This document shows, in pieces, positions 1 to 11,052 of a DNA stretch of 64,000 nt. The translations under genes and the position numbers were made by a program. The stretch is from NCBI RefSeq assembly GCF_017303295.1, contig NZ_JAFKOK010000007.1:62001-126000 (forward strand), given 5' to 3'. The notes beneath the pieces are model-generated. The model saw nothing but the letters and a program-made list of their open reading frames with translations, searched no databases and had not been told where the DNA came from. Position 1 is the first letter of the stretch, and the number at the start of each line of letters is the position of its first letter. Origin of the DNA: Rhodobacter sp. NTK016B. Lineage in GTDB: Bacteria > Pseudomonadota > Alphaproteobacteria > Rhodobacterales > Rhodobacteraceae.

Positions 1-791
1 TCCGGTCGTCGCCCGACGATCCGGGCGGACGGCAGGCGAATTATCAGGGCCTTGCGGTGAACGCCGTGGCCGCGCAATCCGACAGCGATGGCAGTGCCGA
101 GAATATCGCGCTGGCGCCGCCCCCTGCGAGCCTGGCCGAGGAAGACCGCGCCGGGGAAGAAATGACCGCGCGGCGGGCCTCGTCCGGCGCATCGGCGCCG
201 ATCACCGCGCCCGATGCGGTCGGTGCAGCGGTTGCGGCGGCGATGAGCGACGCGGCGCCCGCCACCGTGCAGACCGCCGCTGCGCAGCCCGCCCCGCTGG
301 ATCTGGTGCCCGCCTCGGTGCCCGGCGTCTCACGCTCGCCTATGCCGCGTGCGCGCAACGCGCAGGCCGTGGCGCAGGCAGCAAGCCGCCCGGCGCAGCC
401 CGTGGCGCCCGCCGCACCGACGCAGGTGGCGTCGAACACGGACGGATCGGGGGATCAGCAGGCCGAGGCGCTGCTGCAAGAGCTGGTGACACGGCTCAGC
501 GCGCCCGATGTGACCGATATCGACCCCGATTCGCTGACCCCCGGCACACGGCTGGTGCAGCTCGGCATCTATCAGGACGAGGATTCGGCGCGCCGGGCCT
601 GGGATACGATCAACCAGCGCTTCCCTGCGTTCCTTGAAGATCGCGGGCGCGTGGTCGAGGCGGCAACCTCGGGCGGGCGGGTGTTCTACCGGCTGCGCGC
701 GGCGGGGTTCGCCGATGAGCCCGAGGCACGGCGGTTCTGCTCGATGCTGATCGCCGAGAATCTGGACTGCATTCCGACGCTGATCCGGTGA
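1..791 (+). CDS. SPOR-domain protein, 5' end outside window
   Basis: The reading frame is open from base 3, so the gene starts upstream of the window; the GTG at 57 is internal rather than a credible start. The visible part (about 262 residues) has a long low-complexity Ala/Pro/Gln-rich linker, typical of a periplasmic tether. It ends in a SPOR module of about 80 residues, starting near the motif TRLVQLGIYQDE and continuing through FYRLRAAGFADEPEARRFC to the C-terminus. SPOR domains bind denuded peptidoglycan at the septum, so a role in cell-wall or division processes is likely. It sits 7 bp upstream of nagZ in the order SPOR-nagZ-scpA-scpB seen in Rhodobacteraceae, which suggests one operon. 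The exact role of this protein is not known. Confidence 0.85.
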   Translation, partial: RSSPDDPGGRQANYQGLAVNAVAAQSDSDGSAENIALAPPPASLAEEDRAGEEMTARRASSGASAPITAPDAVGAAVAAAMSDAAPATVQTAAAQPAPLDLVPASVPGVSRSPMPRARNAQAVAQAASRPAQPVAPAAPTQVASNTDGSGDQQAEALLQELVTRLSAPDVTDIDPDSLTPGTRLVQLGIYQDEDSARRAWDTINQRFPAFLEDRGRVVEAATSGGRVFYRLRAAGFADEPEARRFCSMLIAENLDCIPTLIR

Positions 792-798
792 CCGGCTG

Positions 799-1779
799 AT
801 GCGTCGGGCGGTCATTCTGGGGTTGGCCGGCACGAGCGTCCTGCCGGACGAGGCGGCGCTTTTCGGCGCGGCAGACCCGTGGGGCTTCATTCTGTTTCGC
901 CGCAATATCGAGGACAGCGCGCAGCTTCGCGCGCTGACCGACCGCCTGCGCGAAATCGTCGGCTGGGACGCGCCCATCTTCGTCGATCAGGAGGGCGGCA
1001 CGGTGCAGCGCCTGCGCCCGCCGCTGGCGCGCGACTGGCCCGACGCCTCGGCACAAACGGGGGGCATCGCGGCGGTACGGCTCAGACATCGGCTGATGGC
1101 CGATGAATTGCGGCGCCACGGTGTTGACGGCAATTGCGCCCCGGTGATCGACGTGGCGGGGCCTGAGACGCATCCCTTCCTGCAGCGCCGGATCTGGGCC
1201 GGGACGCCCGTGGCGGTGTCCGAGACGGCGCGCGCGGCGGCCGAGGGGATGCTGGCGGGCGGCGTTTTGCCGGTCATCAAGCATCTGCCCGGCCATGGCG
1301 CGGCGAATGCCGACAGCCATGTGGACCTGCCGCGCTGCCATGCCTCGCTGGCCGATCTGGACGCGCGGGATTTCGTACCCGTGCGCGCGCTGGCCGATCT
1401 TCCGCTGGGGATGTCTGCGCATGTGGTTTACGAGGCGCTCGATCCGGATGCGCCGGGGACGCATTCGCCGGTCGTTCTGCGCCATCTGCGCGACGTTCTG
1501 GGATTTGACGGGTTGTTGCTGACCGACGATCTGAACATGAACGCCCTGGGCGGCACGATCCCCGAGCGGGCCGCGCGCGCGATTGCGGCGGGCTGCGATA
1601 TCGCGTTGCATTGTTCGGGCGATCTGGCCGAGATGGCGGGCGTCGTCGGGGCGGTCGGCCTGTTGGACGGGCAGGCGGCAAAGCGTGCCGAGCGGGCGCT
1701 CGCCGCGCGCCATGCGCCCGAGCCGATTGACATCGCAGCCGCCAATGCCGAATTTGAACGCCTGACCCGCACGGCCTGA
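799..1779 (+). CDS. nagZ: beta-N-acetylhexosaminidase NagZ (GH3)
   Basis: Cytoplasmic glycoside hydrolase family 3 enzyme that removes N-acetylglucosamine from anhydro-muropeptides during peptidoglycan recycling. The 326-residue length matches the family. The signature loop KHLPGHG is at residues 161-167, followed by D172-S173-H174, the NagZ-specific Asp/His dyad. The likely nucleophile is D243 in LLLTDDLNM. A substrate-binding DQEGG motif lies near residue 63. It starts 7 bp after the SPOR gene and is followed 37 bp later by scpA, so co-transcription is likely. NagZ is known in other bacteria to affect AmpC induction; nothing in this window shows a beta-lactamase. Confidence 0.95.
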   Translation: MRRAVILGLAGTSVLPDEAALFGAADPWGFILFRRNIEDSAQLRALTDRLREIVGWDAPIFVDQEGGTVQRLRPPLARDWPDASAQTGGIAAVRLRHRLMADELRRHGVDGNCAPVIDVAGPETHPFLQRRIWAGTPVAVSETARAAAEGMLAGGVLPVIKHLPGHGAANADSHVDLPRCHASLADLDARDFVPVRALADLPLGMSAHVVYEALDPDAPGTHSPVVLRHLRDVLGFDGLLLTDDLNMNALGGTIPERAARAIAAGCDIALHCSGDLAEMAGVVGAVGLLDGQAAKRAERALAARHAPEPIDIAAANAEFERLTRTA

Positions 1780-1816
1780 GCATCAGGGCCCGAACACCGG
1801 AAGGCACCACGCCAGC

Positions 1817-2632
1817 ATGACCGACGCCGCGCCGCAGACGGGCGATGCCATTGCCGCCCGGCTCGACGATGAGGCGCTCATCGTCGATGTCGATGGCTAT
1901 GAGGGGCCACTCGACCTGTTGCTGACGCTGTCGCGCCGCCAGAAGGTCGATCTGCGCAAGATCTCGGTGCTGCAACTGGCTGAGCAGTATCTGCGTTTCG
2001 TCGAGGCCGCGCGCGCGCTTCGGATCGAACTGGCCGCCGACTACCTCGTGATGGCCGCGTGGCTCGCCTTCCTTAAATCGCGTCTGCTGCTGCCGCCTGA
2101 TCCCACGGAAGAGGGCCCGAGTGCCGAGGATCTCGCCGCGCATCTGGCCTTCCAGCTGGAACGTCTGGAAGCGATGCGCGAAGCCTCGGGGCGGCTGATG
2201 GGGCGCGACCGGCTGGGGCGGGAATTCTTCGCGCGGGGTGCTCCTGAGACGCACGCAATCGAGAAACGCACCCAGCATACCGCGACCTTGCTGGAACTGG
2301 TTCAGGCCTATGCCCGGCTCAGGACGCGCGACGATTTCCGGCCCTATGCCTTTGACCGAACCGATATCTACCCGCTGGAAACCGCGCTGGAGCGCCTGCG
2401 TGGCATGATCGGCGAGGCGGTGAACTGGTCGGATCTGGCAGGCTTCCTGCCGCCGGGCTGGCGGCTGGCAGGATCGCGGCGGCGCTCAGCTCTGGCCTCG
2501 ACCTTTGCTGCGTCGCTGGAACTGGCCAAGCAGGGGCGGCTCGATATCCAGCAATCCGAGACCTTCGCGCCGATCCGGGTGCGCGTCCGGCAGGACGGGC
2601 GCCGCGACGACCGGACACAGGATCCGTCATGA
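1817..2632 (+). CDS. scpA: segregation and condensation protein ScpA
   Basis: Kleisin subunit of the bacterial SMC-ScpAB complex, which compacts and separates chromosomes. The 271-residue protein shows the ScpA N-terminal signature YEGPLDLLLTLSRRQKVDL near residues 33-51, followed by the helix that contacts the SMC neck (LAADYLVMAAWLAFLKSRLLLP). A charged linker leads to a C-terminal winged-helix region expected to bind the SMC head. Its stop overlaps the scpB start in an ATGA, indicating translational coupling with its partner. Confidence 0.95.
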   Translation: MTDAAPQTGDAIAARLDDEALIVDVDGYEGPLDLLLTLSRRQKVDLRKISVLQLAEQYLRFVEAARALRIELAADYLVMAAWLAFLKSRLLLPPDPTEEGPSAEDLAAHLAFQLERLEAMREASGRLMGRDRLGREFFARGAPETHAIEKRTQHTATLLELVQAYARLRTRDDFRPYAFDRTDIYPLETALERLRGMIGEAVNWSDLAGFLPPGWRLAGSRRRSALASTFAASLELAKQGRLDIQQSETFAPIRVRVRQDGRRDDRTQDPS

Positions 2633-3315
2633 CCGAAAACGACCCGACCGAAACCCAAGTCACGCCCGCCGAAAAGCGCGACCCCAACGACACGCCCGGC
2701 CTGTTCCCGGTGCCGCCCATCGCCGAGCAAGAGCGGATGATCGAGGCCGTGCTGTTCGCCTCGGCCGAGCCGGTAACCATGGCCGAACTGACCAAGCGCC
2801 TGCCCGAGGGCTGCGACGTGGCCGAAGCGCTGGTGCATCTGCGCAACCGCTATGCCGGGCGTGGCGTACATCTGGTGCGGGTGGGGGATGCCTGGGCCAT
2901 GCGCACGGCGGCGGATCTGGGCTGGCTGATGCGCACCGAGCAGGTCGAGCAGCGCAAGCTGAGCCGCGCCGCCATCGAAACCCTCGCCATCATCGCTTAT
3001 CATCAGCCCGTGACCCGTGCCGAGATCGAAGAGATCCGGGGCGTGTCGCTGTCGCGCGGCACGATCGACCTGTTGATGGAGATGGGCTGGATCCGCTTCG
3101 GTCGGCGGCGGATGACGCCGGGGCGGCCGCTGACCTTCGTGGTGACGGGCGATTTCCTCGACCATTTCGGGCTGGAAACGCCGCGCGATCTGCCGGGGCT
3201 GAAAGAACTGCGCGAGGCGGGGCTTCTGGACAGTCGCGGGATGCCCGGCGCGACGCTGTCGGATGACGACGACGAACCCGAAGATCCCGGCCAGACCGAG
3301 CTTTTCGAGGATTGA
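2629..3315 (+). CDS. scpB: segregation and condensation protein ScpB
   Basis: The dimeric winged-helix partner of ScpA in the SMC condensin complex. The protein has 228 residues. The conserved core runs from about residue 35 (EAVLFASAEPVTMAEL) through KLSRAAIETLAIIAYHQPVTR and the motif RGVSLSRGTIDLLMEMGWI. The C-terminal tail is acidic (DDDDEPEDPG). The start codon lies inside the scpA stop (ATGA overlap). The tatA gene often found next in relatives is absent; a small lipoprotein gene follows instead. Confidence 0.95.
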   Translation: MTENDPTETQVTPAEKRDPNDTPGLFPVPPIAEQERMIEAVLFASAEPVTMAELTKRLPEGCDVAEALVHLRNRYAGRGVHLVRVGDAWAMRTAADLGWLMRTEQVEQRKLSRAAIETLAIIAYHQPVTRAEIEEIRGVSLSRGTIDLLMEMGWIRFGRRRMTPGRPLTFVVTGDFLDHFGLETPRDLPGLKELREAGLLDSRGMPGATLSDDDDEPEDPGQTELFED

Positions 3316-3484
3316 TCGGGGCTATCGCCGCCCGCGACGCCGCGCAGCTGCGGCGAGCATCCGCCCGGCGCCAATCCGCCCATGCGGGCGCGTGTCGCGG
3401 CTTTGCGCTCGATAGTGTGATTGTTTCGTGGAACTTGTTGGATCAGCGCGCGTTTACGCCGTGTTCACGAATAGGAGACCATCT

Positions 3485-3757
3485 ATGAAATCCATGATCC
3501 TCGCCACCGCCGCGATCGCCAGCCTCAGCCTGGGTGCTTGCACCATGTCGAACAACGAACGTACGGCTCTGGGCGGTCTGGCCGGCGCTGCGGGCGGGCT
3601 CGTGCTTGCCGACGCGCTGAACGCGAACCCGAACTGGACCATCGTCGCGGCCCTCGGCGGCGCTGCCGCCGGTGCGCTGGTCGCGCGTAACCAGAATACC
3701 GGACAGTGCGCCTATTCGAACGGCGACGGTACCTACTACACCGGCGCCTGCGTCTGA
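3485..3757 (+). CDS. small glycine-zipper lipoprotein
   Basis: A 90-residue predicted lipoprotein. The ATG at 3485 is chosen because it is preceded by an AGGAG-type ribosome site and gives a clean signal peptide ending in the lipobox LGAC, with the lipidated cysteine at about residue 19. Upstream in-frame codons would bury this signal. After the cysteine comes a glycine-zipper stretch (GGLAGAAGG and GGAAAGALVARN) that probably inserts in or packs against a membrane. The C-terminus has two more cysteines (QCAYSNG and TGACV), which could form a disulfide. It resembles the 17-kDa-antigen/OsmB-like small envelope lipoproteins. No specific function can be assigned. Confidence 0.8.
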   Translation: MKSMILATAAIASLSLGACTMSNNERTALGGLAGAAGGLVLADALNANPNWTIVAALGGAAAGALVARNQNTGQCAYSNGDGTYYTGACV

Positions 3758-3795
3758 TCGCAGGGCGGTTTGTTTGGACCGGACCGCGTGTCCGG

Positions 3796-4905
3796 TCAGA
3801 ATAGGCTGAGTTGATCGCCCGCGCGCGGCGGCTTGCGGAATTGCCCGCAATCGAGGTCCGGCTGGATCTGGATATAGCCAAGCCGCGCGCGGGCTTTTCC
3901 TATCCGCTGGGCCAGCAGCTCGGCATAGGCGCCGCGCCCCCGGAACCGGGTGTGGAATTCCGGGTCGTAATCGCGACCGCCGCGCATTTCGCGCAAGAGT
4001 TTCATCACCTTGGCCGCGTGGTTCGGACGGTGCTCTTGCAGCCAGTCCTGAAACAGCGCGCTGACCTCGCCCGGCAGCCTCAGCAGCGCCCACCACGCCG
4101 AGCGTGCCCCGGCGTTGCGCGCGGCTTCAAGGATCGCTTCGGCTTCGTGATCGGTCAGTCCCGGGATGATCGGCCCCATCATCAGCCGCACGGGGATCCC
4201 CGCTTCGGCCAGCGCGCGGATGATGGCGAGCCTGCGCGCGGGGGTGGGCGCGCGGGGCTCCATCGCGCGGGCGAGGGCCGTGTCGAGCGTGGTCACCGTG
4301 ATCCCCACATCGACCAGATTGCGCCGCGCCATGTCCGACAGCAGGTCGATGTCGCGTTCGATCAGCGCGCCGCGCGTGGTGATCGTCACCGGATGGTTCC
4401 AGTCGCTGAGCACCTGCAGAATTGACCGGGCGATGCGGTGCTGTGCCTCGATAGGCTGCCACAGATCGGTATTCGTCCCCAGCGCCATCGGCTGCACGCG
4501 GTAGCCCTTGCGCCCGATCTCGCGCGCCAGAACCTCGGCGGCGTTGGGCCGGGCGATAAGCCGGGTTTCGAAATCCAGCCCCGGCGACAGGCCGAGATAG
4601 GCATGGGTCGGGCGGGCATAGCAATAGATGCAGCCATGTTCACAGCCGCGATAGGCGTTGACCGCCCGATCGAAGCCCAGATCCGGCGACTGGTTCCACG
4701 AAATCGCGCTGCGCGGCTCTTCAAGGCGAACCTCGCGCGCGATGTCGGGGGCGTCGTCGGGCAGGTCCCAGCCGTCATCCTCATAGTGGCGGCTCTGCGC
4801 ATCGAATCGCGGCGCGGGTTGCGCCAGCGTGCCCCGCGCCCGTGCGCGGCGGGTCGGATTCTTCATCAGATCGGTCTGCGACGCAGTTTTCGGCGATTGG
4901 GACAT
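3796..4905 (-). CDS. PA0069-family radical SAM protein
   Basis: A radical S-adenosylmethionine enzyme of the SPL-related PA0069/Rv2578c group, whose substrate is not established. The [4Fe-4S]-binding CxxxCxxC motif is at C88, C92 and C95 (sequence GCEHGCIYCYARPTHAY), counting from the chosen start. The order radical SAM barrel then C-terminal basic tail fits the family, and the length is 369 residues. The start is uncertain: the ATG at 4905 was chosen, but ATGs at 4914 and 4953 are in frame and none has a strong ribosome site. The gene is monocistronic, convergent with the lipoprotein gene and divergent from the corrinoid protein gene. Confidence 0.85.
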   Translation of the reverse strand: MSQSPKTASQTDLMKNPTRRARARGTLAQPAPRFDAQSRHYEDDGWDLPDDAPDIAREVRLEEPRSAISWNQSPDLGFDRAVNAYRGCEHGCIYCYARPTHAYLGLSPGLDFETRLIARPNAAEVLAREIGRKGYRVQPMALGTNTDLWQPIEAQHRIARSILQVLSDWNHPVTITTRGALIERDIDLLSDMARRNLVDVGITVTTLDTALARAMEPRAPTPARRLAIIRALAEAGIPVRLMMGPIIPGLTDHEAEAILEAARNAGARSAWWALLRLPGEVSALFQDWLQEHRPNHAAKVMKLLREMRGGRDYDPEFHTRFRGRGAYAELLAQRIGKARARLGYIQIQPDLDCGQFRKPPRAGDQLSLF

Positions 4906-5062
4906 GAAAATCATCTGAACATAACATGAACAATTTTCAAGTCTTTGCCGCAAAGCACCTCTTGTTGTCGCCTTTCAGACGGCGCATGTCGTGAATGGCG
5001 CAGTGACGAGTCATGTTCTGCCGCAATCAGTGAGGAAAGACCTCTATTCAGGGAAGCATGCC

Positions 5063-5767
5063 ATGGCCGAGGACGACGACATCATCCTGTCGGAACTCAG
5101 TGACGAAGACCTTGTCGCGCAGATGATGGACGACCTCTATGACGGCCTCAAGGACGAGATCGAAGAGGGCGTCAATATCCTTCTGGAACGCGGCTGGACG
5201 CCTTACGACGTGCTCACCAAGGCGCTCGTCGCCGGCATGACCATCGTCGGTCACGATTTCCGCGACGGTATCCTGTTCGTCCCCGAAGTGCTGCTGGCCG
5301 CCAACGCGATGAAGGCGGGCATGGCCATCCTGAAGCCGCTTCTGGCCGAGACCGGCGCGCCGCGCATGGGCAAGATGGTGATCGGCACCGTGAAGGGCGA
5401 CATCCACGACATCGGCAAGAACCTTGTCGGCATGATGATGGAAGGCGCGGGCTTCGAGGTTGTCGATATCGGCATCAACAACCCGGTCGAGAAATACATC
5501 GAAGCGCTGGAATCCGAAGGGGCCGATATCCTCGGCATGTCGGCGCTGCTGACTACGACGATGCCCTACATGAAAGTCGTGATCGACACGATGAAGGAAA
5601 AGGGCATGCGCGACGATTTCATCATCCTCGTGGGTGGGGCGCCGCTGAACGACGAATTCGGCCGGGCCATCGGCGCGGATGCCTATTGCCGCGATGCCGC
5701 CGTCGCGGTCGAAACGGCGAAGACGCTGGTCGCGCGCAAGCATAACCAGGGCTCGGCGCATCCCTGA
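5063..5767 (+). CDS. methyltransferase corrinoid protein (MttC/MtbC-like)
   Basis: A cobalamin-binding protein that shuttles methyl groups between a substrate methyltransferase and an acceptor methyltransferase. The 234-residue protein starts with MAEDDD; upstream in-frame starts add an atypical leader. It has an N-terminal helical cap (about residues 10-95) and a Rossmann-like B12 domain. That domain carries the His-on motif GDIHDIGKNLVG (DxHxxG, with the cobalt-ligating histidine), followed by GMSALLTTTM and VGGAPLN. No dedicated MttB/MtgB or MetH-type methyltransferase is adjacent, so its partner must be elsewhere. Relatives in Rhodobacteraceae are linked to trimethylamine, glycine betaine or methionine-related methyl transfer. 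Confidence 0.9.
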   Translation: MAEDDDIILSELSDEDLVAQMMDDLYDGLKDEIEEGVNILLERGWTPYDVLTKALVAGMTIVGHDFRDGILFVPEVLLAANAMKAGMAILKPLLAETGAPRMGKMVIGTVKGDIHDIGKNLVGMMMEGAGFEVVDIGINNPVEKYIEALESEGADILGMSALLTTTMPYMKVVIDTMKEKGMRDDFIILVGGAPLNDEFGRAIGADAYCRDAAVAVETAKTLVARKHNQGSAHP

Positions 5768-5791
5768 TTGCGACGCTGCCCGGCAAAGGTG

Positions 5792-5820
5792 AAAGGCCCT
5801 CGCTTCGGCGCGGGCCTTTT
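5792..5820 (+). terminator. intrinsic terminator after corrinoid gene
   Basis: Stem AAAGGCCC (5792-5799) pairs with GGGCCTTT (5812-5819), with a 12-base loop and a T-rich continuation. It lies 25 bp past the corrinoid-protein stop codon. Confidence 0.75.
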
Positions 5821-5959
5821 CCTTTGGCGCCGCGCCCCCTGCAGGAACGGCAGGCCGGGGCAGGGACGCCGCGTCCTTGGGCGGGAAGGCGCCGCGCCCC
5901 CTTTCGCCCGGCCCTGAGCCTGCCTATCCTCGGCGCGCAATGAGATACCGGAGAGTCCC

Positions 5960-7462
5960 ATGACCGATCTTTCTTCCGCCACCGAGATCCTCGCTTCCTG
6001 CGGGTTCGACGAGGCCGAGCTCAAGGGCGGCACGCTCGCCGTTACCAGCCCCATAGACGGCGCGGTGATCGCCGAGCTGACCGAGACGCCGGTCGGCGAC
6101 ATGCCCGCGATCATCGCGCGCGCAAGCACGGCCTTCGACGCGTGGCGCCGGGTGCCCGCTCCGCGCCGGGGCGAGCTGATCCGCCTGTTGGGTGAAGAAC
6201 TGCGCGCCTCGAAAGACGCGCTGGGGGCGCTGGTCACGCTGGAAGCCGGCAAGATCGTGTCCGAGGGCCTTGGCGAAGTGCAGGAGATGATCGACATCTG
6301 CGACTTCGCCGTGGGCCTGTCGCGGCAGCTTTACGGGCTGACCATCGCCTCGGAACGTCCCGGCCACGTGATGCGCGAAACGTGGCATCCGCTGGGGCCG
6401 GCGGCGGTGATTACCGCTTTCAACTTCCCCGTCGCGGTGTGGTCGTGGAACACGGCGCTGGCGCTGGTTTGCGGCGATCCGGTGATCTGGAAACCGTCCG
6501 AAAAAGCGCCGCTGACCGCGCTGGCCTGCGCAAAGATCTTCGCCCGCGCGCTTGAGCGGTTTGGCGACGCGCCCGAGGACCTGTTGCAGGTGGTGATCGG
6601 CGGCGCCGATCTGGGCGCGGCTCTGACCGCCTCGCCCGATGTGCCGATCGTCTCTGCTACCGGCTCGACGCGGATGGGGCGGATCGTCGGGCCCGAAGTG
6701 GCCAAGCGGTTCGGCCGCTCGATTCTGGAGCTTGGCGGCAACAATGCGATGATCGTTGCGCCCTCGGCCGATCTGGACATGGCGGTGCGTGCTATCGTGT
6801 TCTCGGCGGTGGGGACGGCGGGCCAGCGTTGCACCTCGCTGCGGCGGCTGATCGTGCATAACTCGGTGCGCGAGGCCTTGGTGGACCGTCTGGTCGCCGC
6901 CTATGCGACGCTGCCCATCGGCGATCCGCGCAAGGCGGGCACGCTGGTCGGCCCGCTCATCGACGCCGAGGCGCGCGAGCGGATGCAGGCCGCGCTGGAG
7001 CGGGCGCGCAAGGATGGTGGCACGGTGCATGGGGGCACGGACGCCACCGATGCGCCCGAAGGCGGGGCCTATATCGCGCCCGCCGTGGTCGAGATGCCGG
7101 GCCAGACCGATGTGGTGCGCGAGGAAACCTTTGCGCCAATCCTGTATGTCATGGGCTATGACGATCTCGACGACGCGATCACGCTGCAGAACGCGGTGCC
7201 GCAAGGGCTGTCGTCGTGCATCTTCACGCTGGATCTGCGCGAGGCGGAAGAGTTCCTGCAACGCTCGGATTGCGGCATATCCAATGTGAATATCGGCCCG
7301 TCGGGGGCCGAGATCGGTGGCGCGTTCGGTGGCGAGAAAGAGACCGGCGGCGGGCGCGAAAGCGGTTCGGATGCGTGGAAAGGCTATATGCGGCGCGCGA
7401 CCAACACGGTGAACTACTCGGCCGAGCTGCCGCTGGCGCAGGGCGTGAAGTTCGACGTCTGA
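5960..7462 (+). CDS. ALDH7-type aldehyde dehydrogenase (aminoadipate semialdehyde type)
   Basis: NAD(P)-dependent aldehyde dehydrogenase of 500 residues in the ALDH7 group. This group oxidises L-aminoadipate semialdehyde (piperideine-6-carboxylate) in lysine catabolism. The catalytic cysteine is C291 in TAGQRCTSLRR and the general base is E257 in ILELGGNN. The cofactor-binding motif ITAFNFPVAVWSWN is the ALDH7-type variant. ACCGGAGAG lies 5 bp upstream of the ATG. It stands alone between two terminators. The alternative is a related semialdehyde dehydrogenase; the substrate assignment rests on family similarity, not context. Confidence 0.85.
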   Translation: MTDLSSATEILASCGFDEAELKGGTLAVTSPIDGAVIAELTETPVGDMPAIIARASTAFDAWRRVPAPRRGELIRLLGEELRASKDALGALVTLEAGKIVSEGLGEVQEMIDICDFAVGLSRQLYGLTIASERPGHVMRETWHPLGPAAVITAFNFPVAVWSWNTALALVCGDPVIWKPSEKAPLTALACAKIFARALERFGDAPEDLLQVVIGGADLGAALTASPDVPIVSATGSTRMGRIVGPEVAKRFGRSILELGGNNAMIVAPSADLDMAVRAIVFSAVGTAGQRCTSLRRLIVHNSVREALVDRLVAAYATLPIGDPRKAGTLVGPLIDAEARERMQAALERARKDGGTVHGGTDATDAPEGGAYIAPAVVEMPGQTDVVREETFAPILYVMGYDDLDDAITLQNAVPQGLSSCIFTLDLREAEEFLQRSDCGISNVNIGPSGAEIGGAFGGEKETGGGRESGSDAWKGYMRRATNTVNYSAELPLAQGVKFDV

Positions 7463-7495
7463 GCGGCCTCAACAGCTTGATACGTCATGAAAAAA

Positions 7496-7517
7496 GGCGC
7501 CCCGAGGGGCGCCTTTT
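7496..7517. terminator. bidirectional terminator between aldehyde dehydrogenase and clpA
   Basis: Stem GGCGCCC (7496-7502) pairs with GGGCGCC (7507-7513) around a CGAG loop. It is flanked by an A-run before and TTTT after, so it can end transcription from both convergent genes. Confidence 0.85.
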
Positions 7518-7537
7518 GCATTGGCGAGGGCCAGAGG

Positions 7538-9856
<2,319 letters not shown>

Positions 9857-10193
9857 GGTCTTGCTCCTTCAGCTTGCGCGGCGTGTCAGCCGCAGGGGCG
9901 GATCGGTGGGTAGCGTTCCACCGGGTCCGGGCCACCACAAGGTGGGTCCATCTAATTAAACTTTGGTTTTCCCGGCGGCGCTTCAAGTGTTTTCTGCTAC
10001 AGAAATGCGTCACGATTCAGTTTGATGCCTTTTGAGGCGTCATAATCGCTCCGGTCAGCGCCTGAATGTGCGGCAGTTTCCGACCATATCGCCCCGGGGC
10101 GCCAAGCGGGCGCCGCAGGGCTGAACTTATTGTGCGTTGACCGAATGCTCTGCCATTTCCGCCACCAAGGTCGCGCAGCACGGCGACCAGCAG
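9857..10193. other. 337-bp gap between clpA start and gloB end
   Basis: No convincing gene was found. The stretch must hold the clpA promoter, since clpA is read leftwards from 9856. A GGCGCC-AAGCG-GGCGCC hairpin at 10098-10114 lies downstream of the leftward gloB gene and may help end its transcript, although it lacks a T-run. A tRNA-like segment near 10130-10170 does not fold into a cloverleaf and was rejected. Confidence 0.5.
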
Positions 10194-10946
10194 TTACGCG
10201 TTGTCTTTCTGCCGCCGGATCGCGGCCAGAACTTCGCGTGCAGAGGCACCGGGAACGCCAGCCGCCTCGGCCACCTTTGAGAGGTGACAGCGCAAATATG
10301 GGTTCAGAAGCCGCTCACTTTCAAGGGTGGTGCCGGTTGTGGGCAGTTTTTTCTCGGCCAGAACGGGCAATTCGGCCTGCCGCGCGGCGAGCGCATCAGC
10401 ATCGGGCGCGTATTTCGCGGCGAAGGTCAGATTCGCGGCGGCATAGTCGTGGCCCGACAGGATACGGGTCTGGTCGGGAAGCTGGTTGAAGCGCTCGATC
10501 GTGTCGAACATCTGGTCGGGCGTGCCCTCGAACAGCCGCCCGCAGCCATGGGTCATCAGGCTGTCGGCGCTGAACAGCGCGGCGCGGTCGGGATAGTGGA
10601 ACGCGACATGCCCGATCGTGTGGCCGGGCGCGTCGAGGACCTCGGCCCCGCCGGGCAGGGTGTCGCCGGGGGCGAAGGCGTGGTCGAGCGGTGGCAGGCG
10701 ATGGGCATCGGCCTGCGCCCCGTAGACCTTGGCGCCGGTTTTCTCGACCAGTTCGGGCACGGCGCCGATATGATCGTTGTGATGGTGGGTGATGTAAATT
10801 CGCACCAGCGACCAGCCGAGGCGGTCGAGCGCGGCAAGGATCGGCGCGGCTTCGGGGGCGTCGATCAGGGTGGTGTCACCCGAGGCCGCGTCGTGGACCA
10901 GATAGGCGTAATTGTCCTGAAGGCAGCGGACGATCTCGATTGTCAT
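10194..10946 (-). CDS. gloB: hydroxyacylglutathione hydrolase (glyoxalase II)
   Basis: Binuclear metal hydrolase that converts S-lactoylglutathione to D-lactate and glutathione, the second step of methylglyoxal detoxification. The 250-residue protein has the metallo-beta-lactamase motif THHHNDH with H54, H56, D58 and H59. It also has the downstream ligands in APGHTIGH, SADSL and SGHDY, and the C-terminal HAGH domain ending NPYLRCH. The fourth motif position is N57, where other members vary. It is divergent from the methyltransferase gene at 11053, an arrangement common in Rhodobacteraceae. Confidence 0.95.
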   Translation of the reverse strand: MTIEIVRCLQDNYAYLVHDAASGDTTLIDAPEAAPILAALDRLGWSLVRIYITHHHNDHIGAVPELVEKTGAKVYGAQADAHRLPPLDHAFAPGDTLPGGAEVLDAPGHTIGHVAFHYPDRAALFSADSLMTHGCGRLFEGTPDQMFDTIERFNQLPDQTRILSGHDYAAANLTFAAKYAPDADALAARQAELPVLAEKKLPTTGTTLESERLLNPYLRCHLSKVAEAAGVPGASAREVLAAIRRQKDNA

Positions 10947-11052
10947 GGGAACTCCTGCGTCAATCGCGGCTTTGCAAAGTGGATGCGATGGGGCAGGGTG
11001 CAGTCTCGCACGCGCCCGTCAAGGGCCAAACACAGCGCAGATACCGAGGGCT

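Noticed and set aside
10100-10180. tRNA-like segment on the minus strand (GTGGCGGAAATGGCAGAGC)
   Set aside because: The 5' half resembles a tRNA-Leu D arm, but no acceptor pairing, anticodon stem or T-loop can be found.
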